Positions 35,170 through 44,205 of a stretch of 64,000 nucleotides of DNA are shown here, piece after piece; within the stretch, counting starts at the first letter, position 1, and each line of letters begins with the position of its first letter. The stretch comes from Sporolactobacillus laevolacticus DSM 442 (GTDB taxonomy: Bacteria; Bacillota; Bacilli; Bacillales; Sporolactobacillaceae): NCBI RefSeq assembly GCF_000497245.1, contig NZ_AWTC01000009.1, positions 1 to 64,000 of the forward strand, in the 5' to 3' direction. The notes below the pieces were generated by a model. It had not been told where the DNA came from. It searched no databases and was given only the letters and a program-made list of their open reading frames with translations. The position numbers were made by a program, and so were the translations under genes.

Positions 35170-36588
35170 ATGGCCAATAATTATGACCTGGTCCTATTAG
35201 GTGGTGGAACAGGCGGTTATGTGGCAGCAATTCGTGCCAGCCAGCTTGGATTAAAAACAGCTATCGTTGAGAAAGACGCGCTAGGCGGAACATGCCTCCA
35301 TAAAGGCTGTATACCGACAAAAGCATTGCTCAGAAGCGCAGAGGTGTACGACGAAGTAAAAAAGAGCGCCTCATTTGGAGTCGAAGTATCCGAAGTATCA
35401 CTTCACTTCCAAAAGATACAGGAACGCAAGCAGGCCATCGTGGAAAAGCTGCATCATGGCATTCAGCAGCTGATGAAAAAAGGAAAAATAGATGTTTATA
35501 ACGGGTTGGGACGTATGCTAGGCCCTTCCATTTTTTCACCGCTGCCCGGTTCTATTTCGGTAGAGTTTGCGGATGGAAGAGAAAATGAAATTTTAACCTC
35601 AAAAAATGTGATCATCGCGACGGGATCCAGACCGCGTTCTTTAAACGGACTTGAAATTGACGGAAAACTCGTGTTGACATCAGATGAAGCATTGCGTTTA
35701 GAGGAATGTCCGGCTTCCATTTTAATTGTCGGTGGCGGTGTCATTGGTGTTGAATGGGCGTCGATGCTGGCAGATTTCGGTGCCGATGTCACAATCGTTG
35801 AATACAGTGACCGAATTATTCCGACGGAAGACAAGACGTTATCGATCACTCTAGCAAGAAGCCTGAAGAAAAGAGGTATTAAGATCGTGACCTCTGCAAA
35901 AGTGCTTCCCGAAACGTTAAAGAAAGAGAACGGAATCACAATTGATGCAGAAATCGGCGATAAGCAGCAAACCTTCACTGCTGAGAAAATGCTTGTTTCT
36001 GTTGGTAGGTTGCCAAATACAGAAGATATAGGCTTAATTAATACATCGATTGAGACCGATCATGGTTTTATTAAGACAAATCCATTCGGTCAGACAAAAG
36101 AGTCACATATTTATGCAATCGGTGACGTGATTGGCGGATTGCAGCTTGCTCATGTCGCTTCTCATGAAGGAATTAAAGCGGTTGAGCACTTGGCAGGACT
36201 TCCGGTTGAACCGCTTCATCCCGAACTTGTGCCAAGATGTATTTACACGCGTCCCGAGGTTGCATCAATCGGATTATCAGAGGCTGAGGCGAAGAAAGAA
36301 CATGTCGTCAAGGTCGGAAAAGTACCTTTTGGTGCGATCGGAAAGGCGCTTGTTTATGGAGAATCTGAAGGGTTTGCAAAAATTGTGGCAGATAAAACGA
36401 CTAGCGATATTTTAGGTATTCATCTCTATGGACCCCATGCGACAGACTTGATTGGTGAAGCGGCGGTCGCAAAATTGCTTGATGCGACGCCATGGGAATT
36501 ATCTGAAGCAATTCATCCGCATCCGACGCTGTCCGAGGTCATCGGAGAAGCCGCACTTGCGGTAGACGGGAGGGCGATTCATATATGA
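35170..36588 (+). CDS. lpdV: dihydrolipoyl dehydrogenase (E3) of the branched-chain 2-oxoacid dehydrogenase
   Basis: 472-residue FAD/NAD disulfide oxidoreductase. FAD motif GGGTGGYVAAIRASQLG near 12, redox-active pair GGTCLHKGCIPTKALL near 38-53, NAD motif GGGVIGVEWASMLADFG near 182, second FAD motif IYAIGDVIGG near 312, and the catalytic HPHPTLSE near 445. Oxidises dihydrolipoyl groups on E2. Unlike B. subtilis there is no ptb-bcd-buk upstream, so the operon starts here. AAGGAG lies 12 nt before ATG. It overlaps the E1-alpha gene by ATGA. It may also serve acoABC, which lacks its own E3. Confidence 0.95.
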   Translation: MANNYDLVLLGGGTGGYVAAIRASQLGLKTAIVEKDALGGTCLHKGCIPTKALLRSAEVYDEVKKSASFGVEVSEVSLHFQKIQERKQAIVEKLHHGIQQLMKKGKIDVYNGLGRMLGPSIFSPLPGSISVEFADGRENEILTSKNVIIATGSRPRSLNGLEIDGKLVLTSDEALRLEECPASILIVGGGVIGVEWASMLADFGADVTIVEYSDRIIPTEDKTLSITLARSLKKRGIKIVTSAKVLPETLKKENGITIDAEIGDKQQTFTAEKMLVSVGRLPNTEDIGLINTSIETDHGFIKTNPFGQTKESHIYAIGDVIGGLQLAHVASHEGIKAVEHLAGLPVEPLHPELVPRCIYTRPEVASIGLSEAEAKKEHVVKVGKVPFGAIGKALVYGESEGFAKIVADKTTSDILGIHLYGPHATDLIGEAAVAKLLDATPWELSEAIHPHPTLSEVIGEAALAVDGRAIHI

Positions 36589-37610
36589 TTAAAGTAAACA
36601 AGGCAGAAACGATTGTGAAAAATCGTCACGAGGAACTAGGGTTATCAGATCAGGATGTACTGGATATGTACACCTTTATGTTGAAAGCACGACGTGTAGA
36701 TGAACGACTCTGGCTGCTAAATCGTGCAGGCAAGATTCCATTTGTTGTCTCTTGTCAGGGGCAGGAAGCGGCCCAGGTCGGCGCCGCACTCGCATTAAAT
36801 CGAGACAAGGATTATGTCGCTCCGTATTACCGCGATTATGGTTTTGTTTTCGCATGGGGCATGACAATTAAAGAAATGATGCTGAACAATTTTGCAAAGG
36901 CTGAAGATCCCAATTCGGGAGGGCGTCAGATGCCGGGGCATTTTGGTTATAAAAAACTACGCATGCTTAGCCATTCATCACCGGTGACGACCCAAAATCC
37001 GCATGCGGTCGGCATTGCGCTTGCTGCAAAGCTGAAGGGTGACGACATTGTCAGCTTCGTTACATTTGGTGAAGGTTCATCAAATCAAGGCGATTTTCAT
37101 GAAGCCGCCAATTTCGCAGCGGTTCATAAACTCCCGGTTATTTTCTTGTGCGAAAATAACCACTATGCTATATCGGTTTCGCTCAGCCATCAGCTTGCTT
37201 GTGAACATGTTTCGGATCGCGCGACAGGTTATGGGATGTATGGGAAATCGTTTGATGGAAATGATCCACTTGCCGCTTATGCAGCGGTCAAAGAGGCTGC
37301 GGATCGCGCGCACCGCGGGGAAGGACCAACCCTGCTTGAAGCGAATTGCTACCGGATAATGCCGCACACAAGCGATGACAATGATATGACGTACCGAACA
37401 AAAGAGGAAGTTAACGAAGCTAAAAAACATGACGGTGTTTTGACTTTTGCAAGCTATTTGCGTTCGGTCGACGTCCTTTCAGAAGAAATAGAGAAAGACT
37501 TGGAAGAACGGATTCGCAAGGAAATTGATGAAGCGACTGATTATGCAGAAAAGGCTCCGTTTGCCGATCCCGATTCTGTTCTCCGCTATGTCTATGAGGA
37601 AAAGAACTGA
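36585..37610 (+). CDS. bfmBAA: branched-chain 2-oxoacid dehydrogenase E1 alpha
   Basis: 341 residues; thiamine diphosphate-dependent decarboxylation of branched 2-oxo acids from Val, Leu and Ile, supplying acyl-CoA primers for branched fatty acids. Signatures: GKIPFVVSCQGQEAAQVGAA near 44-63, the ThDP motif GEGSSNQGDFHEAANFAAVHKLPVIFLCENN near 160-190 (GxG...NN), and RIMPHTSDDND near 262. Very close to B. subtilis BfmBAA. Starts in the ATGA overlap with lpdV. Confidence 0.95.
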   Translation: MIKVNKAETIVKNRHEELGLSDQDVLDMYTFMLKARRVDERLWLLNRAGKIPFVVSCQGQEAAQVGAALALNRDKDYVAPYYRDYGFVFAWGMTIKEMMLNNFAKAEDPNSGGRQMPGHFGYKKLRMLSHSSPVTTQNPHAVGIALAAKLKGDDIVSFVTFGEGSSNQGDFHEAANFAAVHKLPVIFLCENNHYAISVSLSHQLACEHVSDRATGYGMYGKSFDGNDPLAAYAAVKEAADRAHRGEGPTLLEANCYRIMPHTSDDNDMTYRTKEEVNEAKKHDGVLTFASYLRSVDVLSEEIEKDLEERIRKEIDEATDYAEKAPFADPDSVLRYVYEEKN

Positions 37611-37622
37611 GGGGGAGAGTAT

Positions 37623-38606
37623 ATGCCAGTAATTTCGTATATTGAAGCCGTAACTCAGGCAATTGATGAAGAAATGAATCGTGATGAAAATGTGTTTGTA
37701 TTAGGGGAAGACGTTGGCAAGCGCGGAGGCGTTTTCCAAGCAACGAAAGGTTTATATGAGAAATATGGAGAAAATCGTGTGATCGATACACCACTCGCTG
37801 AATCGGCGATCGCTGGCGTAGGCATCGGAGCGGCGATGTATGGCATGCGTCCAGTCGCTGAAATGCAATTCTCCGATTTTATGCTACCTGCAGCTAACCA
37901 GATCATCTCGGAAGCGGCTAAAACACGGTATCGTTCTAACAACGATTGGTCCGTTCCATTGACGATTCGTGCGCCATTCGGAGGTGGCGTTCATGGCGGT
38001 TTGTATCACTCTCAATCAATGGAAGCAATATTTGCCAATGTACCCGGTTTGAAAATTGTGATTCCTTCTACGCCATATGATGTTAAAGGCTTGCTTAAGG
38101 CCTCAATTCGTGACAATGATCCGGTCATCTTTTTCGAGCATAAACGAGCTTATCGATTAATTAAAGGCGAGGTACCGGAGACAGACTATGTTGTGCCGCT
38201 TGGCAAAGCAGATATTAAGCGCGAAGGTACAGATGTAACGGTGATCACATATGGTCTTATGGTGCATTATGCGCTTCAGGCAGCGGATAAGCTTGCACAA
38301 GAAGGGATCTCGACCCATATTCTTGATCTGCGTACAGTTTATCCACTGGACAAAGAGGCAATTATTGAAGCAGCGCGAAAGACAGGAAAAGTATTGCTCT
38401 TGACCGAAGATACAAAAGAGGGCAGCGTTATCAGTGAGGTGGCAGCAATCATCGCTGAGCATTGTTTGTTTGATCTAGATGCGCCCGTCAGGAGACTTGC
38501 AGCCCCGGATGCGCCGGCGATGCCATATGCCGGTCCACTGGAACACGCGTTTATGGTAAAACCTGAACAAGTGGAAAATCAAATCCGCGATTTAGCTGAA
38601 TTTTAA
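37623..38606 (+). CDS. bfmBAB: branched-chain 2-oxoacid dehydrogenase E1 beta
   Basis: 327 residues, the E1 beta partner. EDVGKRGGVFQATKGLYEKYG near 29-49, DTPLAESAIAGVGIGAAMYGMRPVAE near 55-80, and GGVHGGLYHSQSMEAIFANVPG near 120-141 are typical. The transketolase C-terminal domain starts near 195. GGGGGAG precedes ATG, 12 nt after bfmBAA. Confidence 0.95.
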   Translation: MPVISYIEAVTQAIDEEMNRDENVFVLGEDVGKRGGVFQATKGLYEKYGENRVIDTPLAESAIAGVGIGAAMYGMRPVAEMQFSDFMLPAANQIISEAAKTRYRSNNDWSVPLTIRAPFGGGVHGGLYHSQSMEAIFANVPGLKIVIPSTPYDVKGLLKASIRDNDPVIFFEHKRAYRLIKGEVPETDYVVPLGKADIKREGTDVTVITYGLMVHYALQAADKLAQEGISTHILDLRTVYPLDKEAIIEAARKTGKVLLLTEDTKEGSVISEVAAIIAEHCLFDLDAPVRRLAAPDAPAMPYAGPLEHAFMVKPEQVENQIRDLAEF

Positions 38607-38625
38607 TAAGGACGGGGGCAGCAAC

Positions 38626-39912
38626 ATGAGTGTGGAACAAATGGCGATGCCGCAATTAGGCGAAAGTGTAACCGAGGGAACGATCAGCCAATGGCTGGTT
38701 TCCGTCGGCGATGAAGTAAAGAAATATGATCCGATTGCCGAGGTGACAACGGACAAGGTCAATGCTGAAATCCCATCTAGTTTTTCCGGAAAAATCACCG
38801 CGCTACTCGTTGGGGAAGGCGACACGCTGCCAGTTGGCGAACCCATCTGCGCAATTGAAGTTGAAGGTACTGAACCGGCGATTGAAAAGTTGGCAAAGAG
38901 CACATCTGCAGCGCGCAATCTTACTGAGACAGAGCAACAAGATACATCAATGAAAAAACGCTATTCTCCGGCCGTCCTTCGGCTTGCTCAGGAGCATAGT
39001 ATCGATCTTGAAACTCTAGAAGGAACAGGTAGGAGCGGACGCATTACGCGTAAAGATGTGGAGCAATACATTGCTTCCGGACAAGCGACAGATAAGATTC
39101 AGAAAAAGGAAGAGACGACATCAGAGCAGCCCGGTGCGGCTTGTTTCTCTGAGGCAGTGGCTAAGGCAGCGTCAAAGCCGACACCGGCACCAAGGCAATA
39201 TCAGAATGAAGCAGGCGATCATGTCGTGGCGCTGACTGGTGTCCGCCGTGCGATTGCGACAAATATGGTACGCAGCAAGCATGAAATCCCTCATGCTTGG
39301 ACGATGATCGAAGTTGATGTCACCAATCTTGTGAACTATAGAAATCAGATTAAGGGAACCTTTCTTAAAAAAGAAGGGCATAAACTCACGTACTTGCCGT
39401 TTTTCATCAAAGCAATTGTTGCGGCACTTAAAGAATTCCCTAGAATCAACAGTACATGGGCAGGGGACAAGATTATTGAGAAAAAAGCGGTTAATATTTC
39501 GCTTGCTGTTGCCGCTGATGAAGCGCTCTATGTTCCTGTCATCAAAAATGCGGATGAAAAAAGCATTAAAGGATTGGCTTTTGCGGTTGACGAACTTGCC
39601 TCGAATGTACGTGAAAACCGTTTGTCACCTAATGATATGCAAGGCGGTACATTCACGGTAAACAACACTGGATCCTTTGGCTCTGTTCAATCGCAGCCGA
39701 TCATTAATTATCCTCAGGCGGCTATTTTATCCATCGAATCGATTGTCAAACGTCCGGTTGTGGTGAACGACATGATTGCTATTCGGGATATGGTCAATCT
39801 CTGTATTTCAATCGATCACCGTGTGCTTGATGGGCTGATTACCGGTCGTTTTTTAGCCCGTGTCAAAGAATTACTGGAAAACATCAATCCGGAGAACACT
39901 CCTATTTATTAA
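38626..39912 (+). CDS. bfmBB: branched-chain 2-oxoacid dehydrogenase E2 (lipoamide acyltransferase)
   Basis: 428 residues. One lipoyl domain with the lipoylated Lys in VTTDKVNAEIP near 45, a charged Ala/Thr linker, an E3/E1-binding domain (SPAVLRLAQEHSIDLETLEG near 112-130), and a catalytic acyltransferase domain from about 190 ending with SIDHRVLDGLITGRFL (catalytic His near 398). A terminator follows within 25 nt, ending the lpdV-bfmB operon. No phosphate butyryltransferase or kinase genes are linked, in contrast to the B. subtilis cluster. Confidence 0.95.
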   Translation: MSVEQMAMPQLGESVTEGTISQWLVSVGDEVKKYDPIAEVTTDKVNAEIPSSFSGKITALLVGEGDTLPVGEPICAIEVEGTEPAIEKLAKSTSAARNLTETEQQDTSMKKRYSPAVLRLAQEHSIDLETLEGTGRSGRITRKDVEQYIASGQATDKIQKKEETTSEQPGAACFSEAVAKAASKPTPAPRQYQNEAGDHVVALTGVRRAIATNMVRSKHEIPHAWTMIEVDVTNLVNYRNQIKGTFLKKEGHKLTYLPFFIKAIVAALKEFPRINSTWAGDKIIEKKAVNISLAVAADEALYVPVIKNADEKSIKGLAFAVDELASNVRENRLSPNDMQGGTFTVNNTGSFGSVQSQPIINYPQAAILSIESIVKRPVVVNDMIAIRDMVNLCISIDHRVLDGLITGRFLARVKELLENINPENTPIY

Positions 39913-39935
39913 TAAAATACTTATCAATGATACAA

Positions 39936-39965
39936 GCGTCGGATCCAGAGTCCGGCGTTTTTATT
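39936..39965 (+). terminator. intrinsic terminator of the lpdV-bfmB operon
   Basis: GCGTCGGA pairs with TCCGGCG(T) around a 7-nt loop, followed by TTTTTATT. Confidence 0.82.
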
Positions 39966-40022
39966 ATGGAATAATAGTTCTTTACTGGATATGTTTTAGC
40001 AAACAGATAGATTGCAAAATAA

Positions 40023-40051
40023 AGACCCTTGGCCATATAACAGGTCAAGGG
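40023..40051 (-). terminator. terminator at the end of the aromatic operon
   Basis: ACCCTTG-G-CC pairs with GG-T-CAAGGGT around ATATAACA, 20 nt past the aroK stop. The minus-strand T content is modest. Confidence 0.65.
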
Positions 40052-40069
40052 TAATTCATTTCAAGGAAA

Positions 40070-40651
40070 CTATTGATTATTTTGCAAACCGTATTTTTCT
40101 TTTAGAATCGCCACGAATTGATCGACGGCTTCTTTCTTCGTTCCACAATTATTAATGGTATGATGAGAAAATTGCCGATAGAGCGGTAGCCGCTGATTGT
40201 ATAGTTCGAGAATATGGTCACGATTGTCGGTGAGCAACGGGCGATCTTTAATCTCGACTTCCTGATAGAGGAGTTCAATCGGACGGTCAATAAAAAAGAC
40301 AATACCACGCCTTGCTAGGTAATCCATATTTTCCGGGCGAGTAACAGCACCGCCTCCGGTAGCAATAATGGTTCCATGCGCAAGGCTGGCTTTACGAATG
40401 ACCTCAGTCTCAATTTTTCTAAAATGATCTTCACTGACAGTGAACAGACTCGGGATGTCTCCGTAGTTTTGTGTGATGACGACATCAGTGTCAACAACTT
40501 GTCGTGTCATATGCTCTGACAGCAGCTTAGCTAAAGTCGTTTTTCCACTGCCTGGCATGCCGATGAGCACGATATTATGGCTTTGAAAGGCTTGTTTTAA
40601 GCTTGCCATCGCAGTGAATGAGTTCTTGTTTGGCCCATTTACATGTACCAT
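40070..40651 (-). CDS. aroK: shikimate kinase
   Basis: 193 residues. Walker A GMPGSGKTTLAKLL near 31-44, DTD shikimate/Mg site near 55, SEDHFRKIE near 72, GGGAV near 99 and lid region KDRPLLTD near 134. An N-terminal extension of about 24 residues precedes the usual first strand; it includes two possible later starts, but GGGGAG is 6 nt before ATG 40651, so I keep it. Phosphorylates shikimate. Last gene of tyrA-aroA-aroC-pheA-aroK. Confidence 0.94.
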   Translation of the reverse strand: MVHVNGPNKNSFTAMASLKQAFQSHNIVLIGMPGSGKTTLAKLLSEHMTRQVVDTDVVITQNYGDIPSLFTVSEDHFRKIETEVIRKASLAHGTIIATGGGAVTRPENMDYLARRGIVFFIDRPIELLYQEVEIKDRPLLTDNRDHILELYNQRLPLYRQFSHHTINNCGTKKEAVDQFVAILKEKYGLQNNQ

Positions 40652-40663
40652 AAATTTCTCCCC

Positions 40664-41797
40664 TTAAGAAAGCTGATCATGGCGATAGCTGCCTAATATT
40701 TTGTATGTTTCACAGATCCGGCCGACATCCTTTAGCGCCGATTGAACCGAACTTTGGTGTAAGCCGCCTTCAAGATCAATATAAAAATCATAATGCCATG
40801 GATTATTTTCCATTGGCCGAGCAGTAAGATTAAGAAGGTTCAAATTGTGCTGTGCAAAACAATGCAGCAGCTGGTACAAGCTGCCGGAAACATGAGGCAC
40901 TCGGCAAAAAAGACTCATTTTATCTGTATCTTGCTGATAAATGGGTTGTGAACGAATGACCGCAAATCGTGTAAAATTATTGCCGGGATTCTGAATGTCT
41001 TCTTTCAAAATAATCAATGGGTAGCAGTCAGCAAGCTGCGGAGAACCAATAGCTGCAATACTGCGATCATCAGTTTTGGCTAACTCAGCAGCGGCACTGG
41101 CTGTACTTGTTCTCGGTTCGCGTCTAAAACCAATTTGATCAATATAGAGGCTGCACTGCTCCAGAGCCTGAGGATGAGAGATCACCTTTTTGATCCCATC
41201 AACGTTTGTGCCTGGCAAACCGAGAAGGCAGTGGCGAATGGGCAGCACAACTTCCCCAACGATGAAAATCTGGTGATCCCGGAAGAGATCTAATGCCTGC
41301 GCAATACTGCCATTCAAAGAGTTTTCAACCGGCAAGATGCCATATAACCATGTGCCTTGGATCACCCCTTCGACGATAGATCGAAAACTAGAGGCAGGAA
41401 TTCGGTTTATTTTGTCCCCAAAATAGTTTTCCGCTGCTTTATCTGAGAAAGATCCTTGTTCACCGAGATAGGCGACGCCTTGAGCAGTTGATGGGTATTC
41501 TTTGTTTTCGCTATTAATGGGATTCTCTACATTTATTAAGCTGTGCTGATAGGCTCGACTCAGTGCCATCAATTGCCTGAAGAAGGTTTCATGATAATCC
41601 TTTAAATCTTCTCGGTCTGATCGTGCCTTCGCTTTGTCTATGACTTCTTGTTCCCGCTGATTATCCAAAACATGATTGTCATGTGCAGCCTTATAATTTG
41701 CAACTGCCCGTGAAACAGCCATCCTTTGATTTAGAAGGGTGCTCAGCTGTTCATCAATCGCGTCAATTTCTTGACGATAGGTGTGCAATTCATCCAT
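40664..41797 (-). CDS. pheA: bifunctional chorismate mutase / prephenate dehydratase
   Basis: 377-residue P-protein leading from chorismate to phenylpyruvate. Chorismate mutase AroQ domain in residues 1-85 (EIDAIDEQLSTLLNQRMAVSRAVANYK). Prephenate dehydratase from about 107 (AYLGEQGSFSDKAAENYF) through GILPVENSLNGSIAQALDLF and the conserved NNFTRFAVI near 270. A C-terminal ACT domain (from about 295, HVSGSLYQLL, LLNLTARPMENNPWHYDFYID) gives Phe feedback. B. subtilis PheA is monofunctional, so the fused form is a notable difference. It overlaps the aroC stop by one base (TAATG). Confidence 0.95.
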   Translation of the reverse strand: MDELHTYRQEIDAIDEQLSTLLNQRMAVSRAVANYKAAHDNHVLDNQREQEVIDKAKARSDREDLKDYHETFFRQLMALSRAYQHSLINVENPINSENKEYPSTAQGVAYLGEQGSFSDKAAENYFGDKINRIPASSFRSIVEGVIQGTWLYGILPVENSLNGSIAQALDLFRDHQIFIVGEVVLPIRHCLLGLPGTNVDGIKKVISHPQALEQCSLYIDQIGFRREPRTSTASAAAELAKTDDRSIAAIGSPQLADCYPLIILKEDIQNPGNNFTRFAVIRSQPIYQQDTDKMSLFCRVPHVSGSLYQLLHCFAQHNLNLLNLTARPMENNPWHYDFYIDLEGGLHQSSVQSALKDVGRICETYKILGSYRHDQLS

Positions 41798-42900
41798 TAT
41801 ACATGCTCCAATCCCTGATAGAGGTAATAAGCATCAAGCAATGAGAAGGCAATAGCTGCTTCAATAACAGGAACTGCGCGCGGAACGATACAAGGATCAT
41901 GTCTTCCTTTAACAATTAACTCAGTCTTTTCACCATTTTGCATATTAACTGATTGCTGCGGTTTTGATATTGATGCAGTGGGTTTGATAACAACATTAAG
42001 CACAATCGGCATGCCATTGGTAATGCCACCAAGAATACCGCCATTGTGGTTTGATAGGGTGACGAGCCGCCCATCATCATCCATTTTATCGTACGCATCA
42101 TTCGCTTGACTGCCCCTCATCGCGGCAAGATCAAAACCATCGCCAAACGAAACGCCTTTTACAGCAGGCACTGCAAAGAGCATCGAGGCTATGCTGCTTT
42201 CAAGGGCGTCAAATATAGGTGCCCCAACGCCTGAAGGAGTTCCGATCACCGCTGCTTCGATGATCCCTCCAGCAGAATCGCGATCCATTCGAGCTGCTTC
42301 TATAATTTCCTTCATCTGTTCACCTGACTCATCTGTGATGACCGGAAAATTTTTCTGGGCAATGGCCTCGAACTGATCGGCGGTCACTTTGATGGGATCA
42401 AAACGTTCATCGTCGACAGGACCGATGGATCGGATGTGTGCACCTACATGGATGCCTTTATTCTCTAAAATCTGACGAGCAATTGCACCTGCAAACACAA
42501 GGGGGGCGGTCAGGCGGCCTGAGAAGTGCCCGCCGCCGCGATAGTCTTGAAATCCGTGATAATGAGCTTGTGCTGTATAATCAGCATGACCTGGCCGTGG
42601 GACGATATTCAAATTGGCGTATGCCTTTGATTTTTGGTCCTTGTTTCGAATGAGAAAAGCGAGCGGTGTTCCAGTTGTTCGGCCTTCGAACAGTCCACTC
42701 AGCACTTCCCACGAATCGTCTTCATGTCTTTGTGTCGACCAACGATTTTGTCCTGGAGCTCGGCGTTTCATTTGAAAGGCAATGGCATCGAAATCGACAG
42801 CAACACCGGGAGGCAAGCCATCGATGACTCCACCAATTGCTGTACCATGCGACTCGCCGAAAATAGATAACTTGATTTGACTTCCCCAACAACTACTCAT
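41797..42900 (-). CDS. aroC: chorismate synthase
   Basis: 367 residues; FMNH2-dependent conversion of EPSP to chorismate. Motifs GESHGTAIGGVIDGLPPG near 14-31, the RRAPGQNRWSTQRHEDD region near 46, RPGHADYTAQAHYHGFQDYRGGGHFSGR near 100-128, and MRGSQANDAYD near 262. AGGAGG lies 8 nt before ATG 42900. It overlaps aroA by 8 nt upstream and pheA by 1 nt downstream. Confidence 0.96.
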   Translation of the reverse strand: MSSCWGSQIKLSIFGESHGTAIGGVIDGLPPGVAVDFDAIAFQMKRRAPGQNRWSTQRHEDDSWEVLSGLFEGRTTGTPLAFLIRNKDQKSKAYANLNIVPRPGHADYTAQAHYHGFQDYRGGGHFSGRLTAPLVFAGAIARQILENKGIHVGAHIRSIGPVDDERFDPIKVTADQFEAIAQKNFPVITDESGEQMKEIIEAARMDRDSAGGIIEAAVIGTPSGVGAPIFDALESSIASMLFAVPAVKGVSFGDGFDLAAMRGSQANDAYDKMDDDGRLVTLSNHNGGILGGITNGMPIVLNVVIKPTASISKPQQSVNMQNGEKTELIVKGRHDPCIVPRAVPVIEAAIAFSLLDAYYLYQGLEHV

Positions 42901-44173
42901 TGCAAACGCCTCCTAATTGTTTAACCACTTCGTAAAACTGAGGCCATGATTTGGCTACCGATTCGGCATCATCTATAAGCACCGGCTCTTTTGCGGAAAC
43001 TGAAAGTGCTGATAACAGCATGGCTAGCCGATGATCATTGCAAGCAGACACTCGGCCACCATGGAGCGATGCGACCCCGTCAATGATCATTCCGTCTTCC
43101 GTTTCCTCTACACGCGCACCTAATGCTGTGAGGCTGCTTGCGACAGAGGTGATTCGATCAGATTCTTTGTCCCTTAGGCGCCGACCGCCTGTGATCACGC
43201 TTCGTCCGTTCGCAAGTGCCATGGCTCCGGCGATTACCGGTGCCAGATCAGGCGTTTGTGATACATCAACTGTACGTGCTTGAAGATGAGAGCGTTCTGC
43301 AACGAGACGATTTCCTTGCCAGCTCAACTTTCCGCCCATGGCTGATAATATATGTTCAATCGCTCGGTCTCCTTGACAACTATCTCGCTTAAGACCTGTG
43401 ATTTCCACGTGGCCTCCAAGTACACCCATTAAGAGAAGAAAGGCTGCCTGAGACCAGTCTCCTTCAACTGTATAATCTGTTGAATGCGGTTGTGCGGCTT
43501 GTACGTGAATGTTGTTTTCTTTTCGACTCACTGAAATTCCGAAATCTTTGAGCACCTCACGAGTGATCTCGACATATCCACTCGACTCCAGCTGATCAAT
43601 GATGGAAATGGTGGAATCTCCGTTGAGAAGCGGAAGCGCGAACAATAAACCGGTGATAAATTGTGAACTGATTTTTCCTGAAATAGGAAAAGTTCCTGGA
43701 TGTAACCTGCCTTTCACATGCAGCGGAAATTGTTTCGGCTCTTGCTCCCATTCGATATGTTTTGATTCGAACAGGATTCGGTAAGGTTCTAAAGAACGCT
43801 GTCCCAATCGCTTTGTACCTGTAAAAACACCTTCCTCGCAAGTCGCAAGTACAATCGGAATAAGGAATCGTAATGTGGAACCAGATTCATTGCAATCTAT
43901 GCGCGGAATGGAAGGCTTTACTGATTGATCTCTTCCGCTTACTTCTAGTGAAACAGTGGATGCATATTCTACTTCCTTTTTAATAGTGATCTTTGCTCCA
44001 AGTGCTTCCATTGCCTGTATCGTTGCTTTTATATCCTGTGAAAGGATGACCGGTTCTATCCGGCTGGTCCCCTGTGACAAAGATGCGGCAATGATGGCGC
44101 GATGTGTGTAGCTTTTCGATGGGGGAATTGTTGCGTTCCCCTGATAAGCAGATGATGATATCTGCAACAACAT
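42893..44173 (-). CDS. aroA: 3-phosphoshikimate 1-carboxyvinyltransferase (EPSP synthase)
   Basis: 426 residues. IPPSKSYTHRAIIAASLSQG near 17-36 (substrate-binding Lys/Ser/Arg), ESGSTLRFLIPIVLA near 95-109, and GRLHPGTFPISGKISSQFITGLLFALP near 155-180. DLAPVIAGAMALANG near 300 has the catalytic Asp; RLRDKESDRI near 330 and CNDHRLAMLLSALS near 375 complete the fold. GGAGG 7 nt before ATG. 32 nt after tyrA, overlaps aroC. Confidence 0.96.
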   Translation of the reverse strand: MLLQISSSAYQGNATIPPSKSYTHRAIIAASLSQGTSRIEPVILSQDIKATIQAMEALGAKITIKKEVEYASTVSLEVSGRDQSVKPSIPRIDCNESGSTLRFLIPIVLATCEEGVFTGTKRLGQRSLEPYRILFESKHIEWEQEPKQFPLHVKGRLHPGTFPISGKISSQFITGLLFALPLLNGDSTISIIDQLESSGYVEITREVLKDFGISVSRKENNIHVQAAQPHSTDYTVEGDWSQAAFLLLMGVLGGHVEITGLKRDSCQGDRAIEHILSAMGGKLSWQGNRLVAERSHLQARTVDVSQTPDLAPVIAGAMALANGRSVITGGRRLRDKESDRITSVASSLTALGARVEETEDGMIIDGVASLHGGRVSACNDHRLAMLLSALSVSAKEPVLIDDAESVAKSWPQFYEVVKQLGGVCNE

Positions 44174-44205
44174 GATAAAACCTCCAAAACAATAGAATCA
44201 AAAGC